A stretch of 64,000 nucleotides of DNA from Candidatus Hermodarchaeota archaeon (lineage in GTDB: Archaea > Asgardarchaeota > Hermodarchaeia > Hermodarchaeales > Hermodarchaeaceae): NCBI GenBank assembly GCA_016840065.1, contig JAEOTB010000037.1:1-64000 (forward strand), written 5' to 3'. Of this stretch, positions 43,503-52,846 are shown one piece after another (the first letter of the stretch is position 1; each line of letters starts with the position of its first letter). A program made the translations under genes and the position numbers. The notes beneath the pieces were generated by a model. That model searched no databases. It had not been told where the DNA came from and was given only the letters and a program-made list of their open reading frames with translations.

Positions 43503-45173
43503 TTACATCATTCCTGGAGGCATACCACCCATTCCTGGAGGCATACCACCCATTCCAGGGGGCATACCACCGGGACCACCAGGAGGAGCTGCACTTCGTT
43601 TAGAAGCTATGACATCGTCGATTCGGAGAATAAGAGCAGCTGCCTCTGTAGCTGAACGGAGCGCGTGTGTTTTCACTCGTAAAGGTTCAATGACACCTGC
43701 CTGTAGCATATCCTTGGTTTTTCCTTCGAAGACATCCACACCGATATTCGTCTTGTTTGAACCGTGATCAGAGCGGAGTTCAACGATTATATCTATTGGA
43801 TCATGCCCAGCGTTCTCTGCTAATGTCTTGGGAATGATTTCCACTGCGTCAGCAAATTTCCTCACTGTTATCTGATCGCGTCCCTTGAGAGAACGGGCAT
43901 ACTCACGCAGGCGTGTTGCTACTTCGATTTCAGGCGCGCCACCACCTGGTACCACTTTGCCATCCTCAATGGCATCTCGAACAACGCAGATAGCGTCACG
44001 GAAGGCTCGCTCAGCTTCGTCAACAACTCTCTCAGTACCGCCACGAAGGAGGATACACACAGATTTTGGATCAGTGCATTCAACGACGAAGACCATCTTG
44101 TCATCACCGACTTTGCGCTCCTCTACGAGACCGCACTCACCTAAATCTTGAGCAGTCAGGTGAAGAACTGAAGAAACGGTACGCCCACCAGTAGCCCGGG
44201 CAAGCGCCTCCATATCGCTTTTCTTGATGCGACGGACAGCTAGAATACCTTCTTTAGCGAGGTAGTGTTGGACTTTATCATCAATACCTTTCTGGCAGAA
44301 AACCACGTTTGCACCTGTTTCCTTAATCTTATCTGCGATGTTTTTCAACATCCTTGCTTCCTCTTCGAGGAATGCCTTCATTTGTTCAGGATCAGTGATT
44401 CGGATTTCTGCATCCATCTCTGTCTTCTCGACTTCCAACGAAGCGTTGAGAAGTGCAATCTTGGCACCCTTAATCATCGTTGGCATTTCTGAATGGACAA
44501 CTTCTTTATCAATAATCAAACCCCGAATAAGTTGGGTCTCATCGAGTGAGCCACCCTCCTTCTTCTCCACCTTGATGTGATCGATGTCTGCAACAATTCC
44601 TTTCGGAGTTTTTTCAGCTATTTGCAGCACTGCATCAACGGCAATGGGACTAAGAGAGTCCACCTCAGAAAAGACTAGCTTGCTAGCCATCGAAGTGTTC
44701 ACAATTTGTAAGAGCTTTTCCCGGTCTTCCATTGAACAGGGAATACTCATACTTTCAAGAACTTCATCAGCTTTCTCAACCGCTTTCCTGTAACCAGAGA
44801 TGATTACAGAAGAATGGATGTTCAATGTCAACATTGTTTGCGCTTGCTTGAGAAGTTCACCACAGAGAATAACAGCGGTAGTGGTACCATCACCCACTTC
44901 AGCATCTTGAGCTTTTGCGACCTGCACTAGCATTTTGGCTGCTGGGTGCTGCACCTCAATCTCGTCGAGGATTGTAGCGCCGTCATTAGTAATTGTGACA
45001 TCTCCTAGGCTATCCACTAGCATCTTGTCTTGACCACGAGGTCCAAGTGATGAGCGGATAGCATCAGCCAAGGCGCGAATGGCCATGATGTTGTTATAGC
45101 GGGCATCCCGGCCGCGAGATCTTTCAGTACCTTCTTTCAGTATGATTACAGGTACTCCGGATAACTGAGACAT
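43503..45173 (-). CDS. Thermosome subunit (group II chaperonin)
   Basis: 556 aa. Group II chaperonin landmarks: N-terminal [45 protein letters not shown] (ATP-binding), [16 protein letters not shown], and [20 protein letters not shown] near residue 410. The C-terminal tail is three GGMPPGM-type repeats, as in many archaeal thermosomes, projecting into the folding chamber. It assembles into double-ring complexes for ATP-dependent folding. It is a single gene here; other subunits may be elsewhere. A TATA-like ACTTTTATTG (minus strand, 45221-45230) lies about 50 nt upstream and a hairpin terminator follows. Confidence 0.97.
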   Translation of the reverse strand: MSQLSGVPVIILKEGTERSRGRDARYNNIMAIRALADAIRSSLGPRGQDKMLVDSLGDVTITNDGATILDEIEVQHPAAKMLVQVAKAQDAEVGDGTTTAVILCGELLKQAQTMLTLNIHSSVIISGYRKAVEKADEVLESMSIPCSMEDREKLLQIVNTSMASKLVFSEVDSLSPIAVDAVLQIAEKTPKGIVADIDHIKVEKKEGGSLDETQLIRGLIIDKEVVHSEMPTMIKGAKIALLNASLEVEKTEMDAEIRITDPEQMKAFLEEEARMLKNIADKIKETGANVVFCQKGIDDKVQHYLAKEGILAVRRIKKSDMEALARATGGRTVSSVLHLTAQDLGECGLVEERKVGDDKMVFVVECTDPKSVCILLRGGTERVVDEAERAFRDAICVVRDAIEDGKVVPGGGAPEIEVATRLREYARSLKGRDQITVRKFADAVEIIPKTLAENAGHDPIDIIVELRSDHGSNKTNIGVDVFEGKTKDMLQAGVIEPLRVKTHALRSATEAAALILRIDDVIASKRSAAPPGGPGGMPPGMGGMPPGMGGMPPGMM

Positions 45174-45353
45174 TTTTATGGTTCCTCAATTAGCTTGAAT
45201 CGGTTCGGCAATCCTTGCACTTCAATAAAAGTCTTACGTAACTGCGACGAGGAAATGCTAATTCAGACTTCAATCTTGTACGTAGTAGTTAGCAATGACC
45301 CTCGATACATTATGTTGTCTTGGATTAGATAGTCCACGACGCCAGTTTCTTGT

Positions 45354-45956
45354 TTACAATTCGCTAAGAGATTCAAATTCCCAATCGGGGAATATATTGC
45401 GAAGCAGTTGCACGACTCCTCGAGACAGAAATACTATTTCCATCATAAATGCCATTGCAAGAATCTCAATCCATGCTTTTAGAGAAATCCCGAGAGCTAT
45501 AACAAACCCAGTGGCAGCATCTGGAGGCCAGCCGAATAATGGCATTACATTCACGAAGAGCCAGATGGTGAAGAAGCATTCAGGGATGTAGCTGACTGTT
45601 ACTGCTACTAGTGGGCGCTTTACATAGCGCTGGATGATACCGCAGAATCCTCCGGTTAACGCCTTCCCAAAAGGAAGAGCGATTAGACCAAAAACGCCTA
45701 GTTGTCCATGAGTAAAACCGAATGCGAATCCAGGATAAATCCCGACAATGGCTCCTGTAATTAAACCGACAAGTGGTCCACCAGGAATCGCAGCGAGGAA
45801 CGTTCCAACATGAGAGAAGTCTAGATCGATTCCTGGCGCTATAGAAGGTAGGAACTCGATAGTTATGATGGCTAGAGCTGTACCTAATGCAGCCATAATC
45901 GCGATATAAGCTATTGCCTTTGATGTGAGACGTCTTTCTGTCTTCAGCTTTGGCAT
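45354..45956 (-). CDS. ECF transporter S component-like membrane protein
   Basis: 200 aa, ATG start. About six hydrophobic helices begin with KAIAYIAIMAALGTALAIITIEFLPSI, followed by LDFSHVGTFLAAIPGGPLVGLITGAIVGIYPG and FGLIALPFGKALTGGFCGIIQRYVKRPL. This S-component layout resembles riboflavin/biotin-type substrate-binding subunits. The substrate is unknown. It is the second S component in the window, so a shared energising module must lie elsewhere. It is divergent from the glycine decarboxylase genes. Confidence 0.65.
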   Translation of the reverse strand: MPKLKTERRLTSKAIAYIAIMAALGTALAIITIEFLPSIAPGIDLDFSHVGTFLAAIPGGPLVGLITGAIVGIYPGFAFGFTHGQLGVFGLIALPFGKALTGGFCGIIQRYVKRPLVAVTVSYIPECFFTIWLFVNVMPLFGWPPDAATGFVIALGISLKAWIEILAMAFMMEIVFLSRGVVQLLRNIFPDWEFESLSEL

Positions 45957-46098
45957 GGCGTTTCCTCCCGTTGAGAGTTATCTTTGGTTTGCTCTCCCTA
46001 TTTAAGAGATGCTACTCATCAAAGTGTATGAGTTGTTTGTAGAGTTAGGGAAAGTTATATCTGATTGTTTACCCGCGACTGAAGAGAGGTTGACTTCC

Positions 46099-47502
46099 AT
46101 GCCTACTTTTCGCCATCCATTCCTCCCCAATGCAGATGAGCAGCAGAAAGAAATGCTCGCCAAGCTGGGTATAACTACCGTCGAAGAGCTGTTCAAAGAT
46201 ATTCCTTCGAAATTCAAGTTTAAGGGAAAAATGAAAATCCCTGTAGGACTATCTGAAACAGAGGTCCGCCGCCATATTGAGAAACTTTTAGAGAAAAATT
46301 CAAACCCAGCTTCTTTTCTTAGTTTCCTAGGGGGTGGAGTCTGGCCTCATATGATTCCTGAGGTGGTTCATTCAGTCACAGGTCGTACTGAATTCTATAC
46401 AGCCTACACACCATATCAGGCCGAGATAAGTCAAGGTATGCTACAAGCACTCTTTGAGTACCAGAGTCTTATAGCGGAGCTTGTGGATCTTCCAGTAGTA
46501 AATGCTTCAATGTACGACTGGGCAAGCTCGCTAGGAGAAGCGGCGCTTATGACGCGACGCCTTACAAAGCGCTCCGCCTTCCTCATCCCCGAGTTCATCG
46601 CACCTAATCGGCGAGCAGTCCTAACTACTTACACAGCGCCAACTGATATTAAAATAAAGAGTGTACCCAGCGACCCAGTTCAAGGTAAAACTGATTTAGA
46701 GCAACTAAAGGAGAAGATGAACAGCAATGTTGCGGGCATTTATATTGAGAACCCCGCATATTTAGGATACTTGGAGCCAGATGTCGATGCAATTGCCGAA
46801 ATAGCACATGACTCTGGTGCATTGTTTGTTGTAGGTGTAGATCCTATTTCATTGGGGATTATTCGTCCCCCAGGCAATTATGACGCTGATATTGTAATCG
46901 GGGAGGGGCAGCCACTAGGCAATAACGTATACTTTGGTGGATCCCTGTTGGGTCTATTTGCCTGTAAGGATGACCGGAAAATATTGCGCCAGATGCCTGG
47001 AAGACTAATTGGATTGACCACCACAAAAGAGGGAGACAAAAGGGGATTTGTGATGACATTGCAAGCTCGAGAACAACATATACGGCGTGAGCGTGCAACA
47101 TCGAACATCTGTTCAAATCAAGCCCTTTGTGCTGTAGCAGCAGCTGCTTACCTTTGCACCCTAGGACCCACAGGGCTTCGGAAATTAGGAGAACGGATAA
47201 TGCAGTTGCGGCATTACACTGAACAAAAACTATCCCGTGTTGAAGGGATTCTAGCACCACGGTTTCAGGCTTCACACTTCAAGGAGTTCGTATTTTCACT
47301 TGACGAAGCCACAGCCAAGCGATTCTCTATTCAAAAAATGATGGCCAAAATTAGCCAAGAGAGAATTCAAGGTGGAATTCCATTGAACAAGGAGTTCCCC
47401 AAGTTGAAGGAATCCGCGCTAGTTTGCGTCACTGAACTCCAAACTAAGGAGTCCATCGATAAATTTACCGCGTCAATTCAGCAAATCCTGGAGGTGAACT
47501 AA
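46099..47502 (+). CDS. gcvPA: Glycine dehydrogenase (decarboxylating) subunit 1
   Basis: 467 aa from ATG 46099. The open frame reaches back to 46009, but family members begin as here (MPTFRHPFLPNADEQQKEMLAKLGI) and GAGGTTGAC precedes this ATG. Signature blocks are FLGGGVWPHMIPEVVHSVTGRTEFYTAYTPYQAEISQGMLQALFEYQ, ASSLGEAALMTRR, and GEGQPLGNNVYFGGSLLG. It is the non-PLP-lysine half of the two-subunit P protein. With the next gene it decarboxylates glycine and loads the lipoyl H protein. gcvH and gcvT are not in the window. Confidence 0.94.
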   Translation: MPTFRHPFLPNADEQQKEMLAKLGITTVEELFKDIPSKFKFKGKMKIPVGLSETEVRRHIEKLLEKNSNPASFLSFLGGGVWPHMIPEVVHSVTGRTEFYTAYTPYQAEISQGMLQALFEYQSLIAELVDLPVVNASMYDWASSLGEAALMTRRLTKRSAFLIPEFIAPNRRAVLTTYTAPTDIKIKSVPSDPVQGKTDLEQLKEKMNSNVAGIYIENPAYLGYLEPDVDAIAEIAHDSGALFVVGVDPISLGIIRPPGNYDADIVIGEGQPLGNNVYFGGSLLGLFACKDDRKILRQMPGRLIGLTTTKEGDKRGFVMTLQAREQHIRRERATSNICSNQALCAVAAAAYLCTLGPTGLRKLGERIMQLRHYTEQKLSRVEGILAPRFQASHFKEFVFSLDEATAKRFSIQKMMAKISQERIQGGIPLNKEFPKLKESALVCVTELQTKESIDKFTASIQQILEVN

Positions 47503-47505
47503 CTA

Positions 47506-49044
47506 ATGACCGAGTTCCGTCAAGCGCGTTGGAAAGAACCACTAATTTTCGAGCGATCGACCCCAGGAACCATAGCTTATTCTTTGCCCACGGTCGAAAG
47601 AGAAGTGCAGGCAGCTTTACCTAAGCCGATGGAGTCTATTCCCAAGAGCTTGAGGCGTCGGACACCGCTAGAACTCCCAGAACTTTCGGAACCAGAGGTC
47701 TTGCAGCACTTTGTTCGTCTTTCACAGATGAATTACTGTGTGGATTTAGGGCTGTATCCATTAGGCAGCTGCACGATGAAATATAACCCTCCAATTAACG
47801 AGCGAATCGTACAAAATCCTAATTTCTCCCTTCTACACCCACATCAAGATGACTCGGATATTCAGGGGATTTTACAGATTCTCTACGAGTTACAGCAATG
47901 GCTTGGAGAGATTACAGGAATGAATCAAATCTCTCTTCAACCCGCAGCAGGCGCCCATGGCGAATTTGCGGGAGCTCTTATTATCAGGGCATACCATGCG
48001 GAACATGATGAACTAGCAACAAGACGAGAAATTATTATTCCAGACTCGGCTCATGGAACTAATCCTGCCAGTGCAGCAATGGCTGGTTTTGACGTTGTTG
48101 TTGTTCCCTCAAACAAAGAGGGGCAGGTGGATTTGCAAGCACTCAAGTCTGCCGTGTCCGAAAGAACCGCTGGATTGATGTTAACTAATCCTAACACCCT
48201 TGGTCTCTTCGAACAAAATATCGAGTCTATCGCGAAAATCATACATGACGCGGGAGGGCTCCTCTATTATGATGGCGCGAATCTAAATGCTACTCTAGGA
48301 CGTGTGCGCCCAGGGGACATGGGATTTGATATTGTACACTTAAATCTCCACAAGACCTTTGCTACGCCTCATGGCGGCGGCGGACCTGGTGCGGGACCAA
48401 TAGGCGTTAAGGAATCATTATCACCATTCTTACCCATTCCAATCGTTTCCTATGATGGAACTAGGTATTATCTTGATGAAGAACGTCCAAAGACAATCGG
48501 GCGCGTTCATGGGTTTCTGGGTAATATCCCTGTACTGGTGAAAGCATATGCCTATATTCTGCAAATGGGAAGAAGAGGGTTGAAAGCTGTAGCAGAGCAC
48601 GCTGTCCTTAATGCAAACTATATCATGAATAGCCTAAAGAATGTAAAAGGCTACTCTATCCCTTTTGCACCAGATACTTGGCGAATGCACGAAGTAGTGA
48701 TTAGCGCAAAGCCCTTACTACGCGAGACAGGTGTTAGTGCTCGTGATGTAGCGAAAGCACTCCTAGATCGCGGACTTCATGCACCAACATTCTATTTCCC
48801 AGCGATTGTTGATCAAGCGCTTATGATTGAACCAACAGAAACCTTCAGTAAGGATGAATTGGATCGCTTCATAGAAGCACTCAAGGAAATCTCGAATCTC
48901 GCTTATGATAATCCTGCCATGATTCTCAAAAGCCCCCAGCATACAGCAACGAGTCGCTTACATGAGGCCAAGGCAGCTCACCCACGTACAATGGCACTAT
49001 CTTGGAGAATGTACCAAAAGCGGCTAAGGTCAAAACCCAGTTAG
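47506..49044 (+). CDS. gcvPB: Glycine dehydrogenase (decarboxylating) subunit 2
   Basis: 512 aa, ATG start 3 nt after the gcvPA stop, so translationally coupled. It carries the PLP site: LNLHKTFATPHGGGGPGAGP with the Schiff-base lysine, and the upstream PAAGAHGEFAGALIIRAYH and IIPDSAHGTNPASAAMAGF blocks typical of GcvP. YPLGSCTMKYNP near residue 85 is also diagnostic. Pairs with subunit 1 to form the P protein of the glycine cleavage/synthase system, feeding 5,10-methylene-tetrahydrofolate pools. The folD and fthC genes of this window act on the same pool. Confidence 0.95.
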   Translation: MTEFRQARWKEPLIFERSTPGTIAYSLPTVEREVQAALPKPMESIPKSLRRRTPLELPELSEPEVLQHFVRLSQMNYCVDLGLYPLGSCTMKYNPPINERIVQNPNFSLLHPHQDDSDIQGILQILYELQQWLGEITGMNQISLQPAAGAHGEFAGALIIRAYHAEHDELATRREIIIPDSAHGTNPASAAMAGFDVVVVPSNKEGQVDLQALKSAVSERTAGLMLTNPNTLGLFEQNIESIAKIIHDAGGLLYYDGANLNATLGRVRPGDMGFDIVHLNLHKTFATPHGGGGPGAGPIGVKESLSPFLPIPIVSYDGTRYYLDEERPKTIGRVHGFLGNIPVLVKAYAYILQMGRRGLKAVAEHAVLNANYIMNSLKNVKGYSIPFAPDTWRMHEVVISAKPLLRETGVSARDVAKALLDRGLHAPTFYFPAIVDQALMIEPTETFSKDELDRFIEALKEISNLAYDNPAMILKSPQHTATSRLHEAKAAHPRTMALSWRMYQKRLRSKPS

Positions 49045-49105
49045 GCTGAATTCCTAGTAATACCTCAAACAGCAGATACAACCTATTAGAAGGGGTTCAG
49101 TAGGG

Positions 49106-49837
49106 CTAACCGCGTTTCTTACGTCCAGTTCTCTTAGGAGCTATCAACCCAACTTTACGACCTGGCGGAGTAGTACGCGCTACCGAACTCGGACCACCTG
49201 GGCGCTGCTTGGCCCCGCCGCCGTGTGGATGCGAACACGCGTTCATTGCTACTCCTCGAACTTTCGGATAAGTGTGACCCTTGGCTCGTTTCATTTTGTG
49301 TTTGCTGCCTGCCTTAACGAAGGGTTTCTCGAGGCGTCCACCACCAGAGACTACCCCTATACTCGCTCGGCAAGTGGAACTAAATGCTCTAGTTTTTCCG
49401 GAGGGAAGACGTACAAAGGTTTTACCATGACCTCGGGTCATAATTGTGGCGTATGTTCCCCCAGCCCGAACGAATTTCCCGCCATCGCCTGGCTGTCCTT
49501 CGATATTGAAGATTGGAGTACCTTCAGGAATCTTGCCCAAGGGGAGTATGTGACCTGCCCGTACACCAGCTTTTGGACCTATGCGAATTTGTTGACCAAC
49601 TGCTGTGCCTTCAGGCACCAGAGCTAGATATGTATCTCCGCTCTCTAACCGAAGGAGGGCAATAGGACAACCTCGCCCAGGCTCATGTTGCAGATCCTCT
49701 ACGATTGCGTTGAGATAGCCCTTTCGATCCATTAAAACGAGAGGAGGGTACTTCACTGCGCCGCGTCTGCGGTGAGTAAGCGCCCTAAAGGTAGGACTTC
49801 CACGACCCCGGCGTTGCACGTATATTCTTTTACCCAT
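49106..49837 (-). CDS. rpl2: Large ribosomal subunit protein uL2
   Basis: 243 aa, ATG start. uL2 features: YVQRRGRGSPTFRALTHRRRGAVKYPP at the N-terminus, GRGCPIALLRLESGD in the RNA-binding domain, and the highly conserved VAMNACSHPHGGG loop with PPGRKVGLIAPKRTGRKKRG at the C-terminus. The His in SHPHGGG lies close to the peptidyl transferase centre. Last gene of the minus-strand uL3-uL4-uL23-uL2 run. Confidence 0.97.
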   Translation of the reverse strand: MGKRIYVQRRGRGSPTFRALTHRRRGAVKYPPLVLMDRKGYLNAIVEDLQHEPGRGCPIALLRLESGDTYLALVPEGTAVGQQIRIGPKAGVRAGHILPLGKIPEGTPIFNIEGQPGDGGKFVRAGGTYATIMTRGHGKTFVRLPSGKTRAFSSTCRASIGVVSGGGRLEKPFVKAGSKHKMKRAKGHTYPKVRGVAMNACSHPHGGGAKQRPGGPSSVARTTPPGRKVGLIAPKRTGRKKRG

Positions 49838-49855
49838 TTTTTATTCCTCCAACTA

Positions 49856-50122
49856 CTAGAAGAGTCCTAGCTTGACTGCCAAGTCAGCTGCATTGTGTTC
49901 AGGAGCGAGTTTAACCAAGGCTTTCTTCCGCCCCTGCGGCGTAATCATGGTGTTAACCTTGATTACTTTTACCTCGTATAACTCTTCAATTGCTTGTCGA
50001 ATTTGACCCTTTGTAGCGGTTCTGCGAACTAGGAATGTCAAGCGGTTCTCGCGCTCTACAATCTCAGACGCTCTTTCGGTAATCATCATCCGAATTATTA
50101 CACGATACGGATCCACTTTCAT
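49856..50122 (-). CDS. rpl23: Large ribosomal subunit protein uL23
   Basis: 88 aa, ATG overlapping the uL4 stop by 4 nt. It shows the archaeal L23 pattern VIIRMMITERASEIVERENRLTFLVRRTATKGQIRQAIEELYEVKVIKVNTMITPQGRKKALVKL. uL23 sits at the peptide exit tunnel and docks SRP and other nascent-chain factors. Confidence 0.97.
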   Translation of the reverse strand: MKVDPYRVIIRMMITERASEIVERENRLTFLVRRTATKGQIRQAIEELYEVKVIKVNTMITPQGRKKALVKLAPEHNAADLAVKLGLF

Positions 50123-50907
50123 TCACTTCCAAAGAGACCTTTTCCTAGTTGTGTAATGGCGGATTTCGTCCAAAGTGTTAATCTGCCTGGATGCGTGCCT
50201 GGAGCAAGCAGTTCAGCATTCAACTTTGTTACATATTCTATGTTAACACCTGAAAGGTTTCCTGCTGCCCTCCGAATCCCTTTGTCTTCAGATATCACTA
50301 TAAGTGGTCCTACGGGACGCCGATACTTCCGACCTCTCCTTCGTGCTGCGCCGCCTCGAATTTTGACTCCAGTTTTGGATCTAAGGACATCGCCCCAAAT
50401 GCCGAGTGCTTCAAAGACAGCTTTCACCTCAACAGTTGTTTGGAGTCCCTGTAATTTATCCTCGACTACGAGAGGAAGTTCCTCAGAAGTGAAGATATGT
50501 CCCCGAGCCTTCACTAGATCACTTCTCGCTGTAGCAGCGATAGCGGAGCGAATGGCTAAACGCCGTTCCTTTTTATTGATCCGTTCTAAGGGGTTCTTCG
50601 CTGACTCAGGTGGGTGGGTGCGCCTCCCACCAACGGTCGATGGCGCAAATGCTGCATGTTGAGCTGATTGATATCCGCCACCTTTTCTGCGAGGAATTCG
50701 TGACCGTCCATGACCAACCCCCCAACTCTCAGCACTGGTTCTCTTGCCAGCCCTTGGATCAACACCCTTTCGTTGATAGCCTGCAGATTGTTGTGCTAAC
50801 ACTGCACGTCGGATTATATCGCGTCTTAATGGCGTTTCAAATATTGACGCGAGTTTCACTGTTCCCTTACTTTCGCCATCCAATGAGAGAACTTTCACGC
50901 TAGCCAT
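50119..50907 (-). CDS. rpl4: Large ribosomal subunit protein uL4
   Basis: 262 aa from ATG 50907. The in-frame ATG at 50922 overlaps the GGAGG that serves as ribosome-binding site for the downstream ATG, so I take the latter. Archaeal/eukaryotic L4 motifs: RRDIIRRAVLAQQSAGYQRKGVDPRAGKRTSAESWGVGHGRSRIPRRKGG, then AFAPSTVGGRRTHPP, the extended loop lining the exit tunnel, and RRGRKYRRPVGPLIV. It overlaps uL23 by 4 nt. Confidence 0.96.
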   Translation of the reverse strand: MASVKVLSLDGESKGTVKLASIFETPLRRDIIRRAVLAQQSAGYQRKGVDPRAGKRTSAESWGVGHGRSRIPRRKGGGYQSAQHAAFAPSTVGGRRTHPPESAKNPLERINKKERRLAIRSAIAATARSDLVKARGHIFTSEELPLVVEDKLQGLQTTVEVKAVFEALGIWGDVLRSKTGVKIRGGAARRRGRKYRRPVGPLIVISEDKGIRRAAGNLSGVNIEYVTKLNAELLAPGTHPGRLTLWTKSAITQLGKGLFGSE

Positions 50908-50927
50908 TTCTCTTGCCTCCACTTCAT

Positions 50928-51929
50928 CTATTTCTTGGGCTTGGTGCTGATGTACAGAAGGTCTGGGGCCTTATCGGGAATTGCTGATGGCCGTATTGGA
51001 GCACGAAGACGAACAAGACGTTTTGCTGGTCCTGGAATGGACCCGTCAATTATCAAGGAATCTGAACGAAGTGTTCCGTAATGTGGGAATCCTCCAGATG
51101 GTGTGATGTCATCGCTTTTCTCACCGATTCTAAAGATGAACTTGTTATATTCGGTTCGCTGATGGTAACCCATCTGGCCACCTCTAGGACAGGTATACAT
51201 GATGCGTCCAGGAGTCCATGGACCTAGAGTACCAACCGCGCGTACTCGCTTCCGAGACTTGTGAGGAAGTTTCGCAACTCCGAACCGTTTTACGACACCT
51301 TGCCAACCCTTTCCTTTGGTTATTGCGGTCACATCAACATACGTCCCAGGTGTGAATAAGTCGCGAACCCGGATTTCTTGACCCAAGAGCTTCTTTGCAT
51401 ACTCAATCCGCTCAGGGATTTCGCCGCCAGCTACCGCGCATTCAATAATTTCAGGTTTCTTTCTACTGACCCCTGCTTGTCGCGGCTGAGTAGTTAGGAG
51501 AACCCTAATTTCATCAAACTTGTCCTGCATCTTTGTGAATTTTTCAAGCGCAGCCTTAGCGTCATACTTGTCTGGCCATTGAAGTAGTCGTTGGAAATCC
51601 TTTGGCATCTTTTCCGCCCAGCATTCGCTAGCCACTCTTAGTTTCTGTTCGATTAGCCGATATCCACGGATAGCTGCTACTAGCATAGGCGGTGTATCAA
51701 CAATAGTCACCGCACGAGAGATTTCCCGCCCATACCAAGGGCTCGTTGGCCTATTATCAGTAACAATAACGTGAGTCATCCCCACCTTATACCCTGCAAA
51801 GCCTATGATTTTAGGGTCTCCCGACTGGCTTGGCCAAGTACGTATCCGCCCTGTGATTCGGGTTGCACGCTTGCGAGGGCGGTGGGTAAGGCTTCCATGG
51901 CGCGGAGCGTGTTGCTTACGATGACCCAT
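50928..51929 (-). CDS. rpl3: Large ribosomal subunit protein uL3
   Basis: 333 aa from ATG 51929 (MGHRKQHAPRHGSL, the conserved archaeal start); the GTG at 51941 is less likely. Motifs: GFAGYKVGMTHVI, VDVTAITKGKGWQGVVKRFGV, and TPGRIMYTCPRGGQMGYHQRTEYNKFIFRIG in the tentacle near the peptidyl transferase centre. First gene of the four-gene ribosomal run, placed 20 nt upstream of uL4. Confidence 0.97.
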   Translation of the reverse strand: MGHRKQHAPRHGSLTHRPRKRATRITGRIRTWPSQSGDPKIIGFAGYKVGMTHVIVTDNRPTSPWYGREISRAVTIVDTPPMLVAAIRGYRLIEQKLRVASECWAEKMPKDFQRLLQWPDKYDAKAALEKFTKMQDKFDEIRVLLTTQPRQAGVSRKKPEIIECAVAGGEIPERIEYAKKLLGQEIRVRDLFTPGTYVDVTAITKGKGWQGVVKRFGVAKLPHKSRKRVRAVGTLGPWTPGRIMYTCPRGGQMGYHQRTEYNKFIFRIGEKSDDITPSGGFPHYGTLRSDSLIIDGSIPGPAKRLVRLRAPIRPSAIPDKAPDLLYISTKPKK

Positions 51930-52170
51930 TGACACCAACACCTAGAGTGCTTGATTTTTGCATTCAGAACTCGGTTTAATTGTATAGTCCCCGAGTGACT
52001 GCCTCGAAGCTGACCACATCATTTAAGCTTTTCGACAAGAGAACGAGTGATACACTGCTTCAAGAGATTGTACGAGTAGCAATTACTCAAATATACTCCT
52101 TCCATTCCAAGACCAATATTGCTTTAAACATCGATTATTAATCAAAATGAGCACAGTCCAAAAAGCATGA

Positions 52171-52290
52171 GCCGGGATAGCCCAGTGGTACGGCGCGGGC
52201 CTTGAGTGGCGAAGGTAACAAGTTCCTCCTTTTCCCCTGCTAGCCCGTGACTTTATAGTCTCGGGGGTTCAAATCCCTCTCCCGGCGCCA
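52171..52290 (+). tRNA. tRNA-Ser (TGA) with a 35-nt intron; CCA encoded
   Basis: Acceptor GCCGGGA (52171-52177) pairs with TCCCGGC (52280-52286); discriminator G, then CCA. The anticodon stem is CGGGC/GCCCG (52196-52200 with 52243-52247), loop CT-TGA-G with anticodon TGA at 52203-52205. An intron of about 35 nt (52207-52241) sits at the canonical 37/38 position before A38. The long variable arm GACT-TTAT-AGTC confirms a type II tRNA, and the T arm is GGGGG-TTCAAAT-CCCTC. Archease and RtcB genes follow immediately. Confidence 0.93.
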
Positions 52291-52394
52291 CTCTCAACGA
52301 CTCGTTGTGCTTGTTTACAAATCTGCTAAACATTGAATATATAATTACAAATTAATCGCGAAATATCAGTCATTAAGCTGGGATTGGGTGTAGA

Positions 52395-52820
52395 TTGTTG
52401 CAGTTTGAATATTTCGATGATATCACTTCGGATCAAATGTTTCGAGCCTATGGACAGGATTTACCAGAGGTATTCAAGCACGCTGCAATGGCAATGTTTG
52501 GAATAATGTTCGATTTAGAAGAAGTACAAACCGAAGCGGAAATAGAGGTAGAGGCAACAGGAGCCTCCGAGGAGATGCTCCTTTATGATTGGCTGTCTAA
52601 CCTGCTATTCGAATTCGAGGTCAAGTACGTGTTCTTTGCAGACTTCAACGTCACAACTATCGAGCGTGATGAAGAAGGAAACTTGTACCTTGTTGGATTA
52701 GCAAGTGGAAGTCTTACGCCTCAGGAGCGGCGAACCCACGTCAAAGCGGTCACCTTCCACAGATTCTGCTTGGAAAAAATTGATAACAGGTATGTGGCTA
52801 CTGTAGTTGTGGATGTCTGA
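52395..52820 (+). CDS. Archease (RtcB activator)
   Basis: 141 aa, TTG start (two adjacent TTG codons). It has the archease layout: FEYFDDITSDQMFRAYGQDLPEVFKHAAMAMFGIMFD, ASEEMLLYDWLSNLLFEFEVKYVFFADF, HVKAVTFHRFCLEK, ending VVVDV. The acidic metal-binding residues (Asp in the N-terminal segment, the Asp of LLYDWL and the C-terminal Asp) are kept. Archease accelerates RtcB guanylylation and turnover. It is directly upstream of rtcB and downstream of an intron-bearing tRNA. Confidence 0.92.
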   Translation: MLQFEYFDDITSDQMFRAYGQDLPEVFKHAAMAMFGIMFDLEEVQTEAEIEVEATGASEEMLLYDWLSNLLFEFEVKYVFFADFNVTTIERDEEGNLYLVGLASGSLTPQERRTHVKAVTFHRFCLEKIDNRYVATVVVDV

Positions 52821-52846
52821 ACGAACAAACACGATGGTGATAGAAG

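Noticed and set aside
43503..43570. Short tandem repeat at the end of the thermosome gene
   Set aside because: It simply encodes the GGM-type tail common in archaeal thermosomes.
50156..50662. 168-codon plus-strand ORF opposite uL4
   Set aside because: Antisense shadow of a well-conserved ribosomal protein gene; no start signal and no family resemblance.
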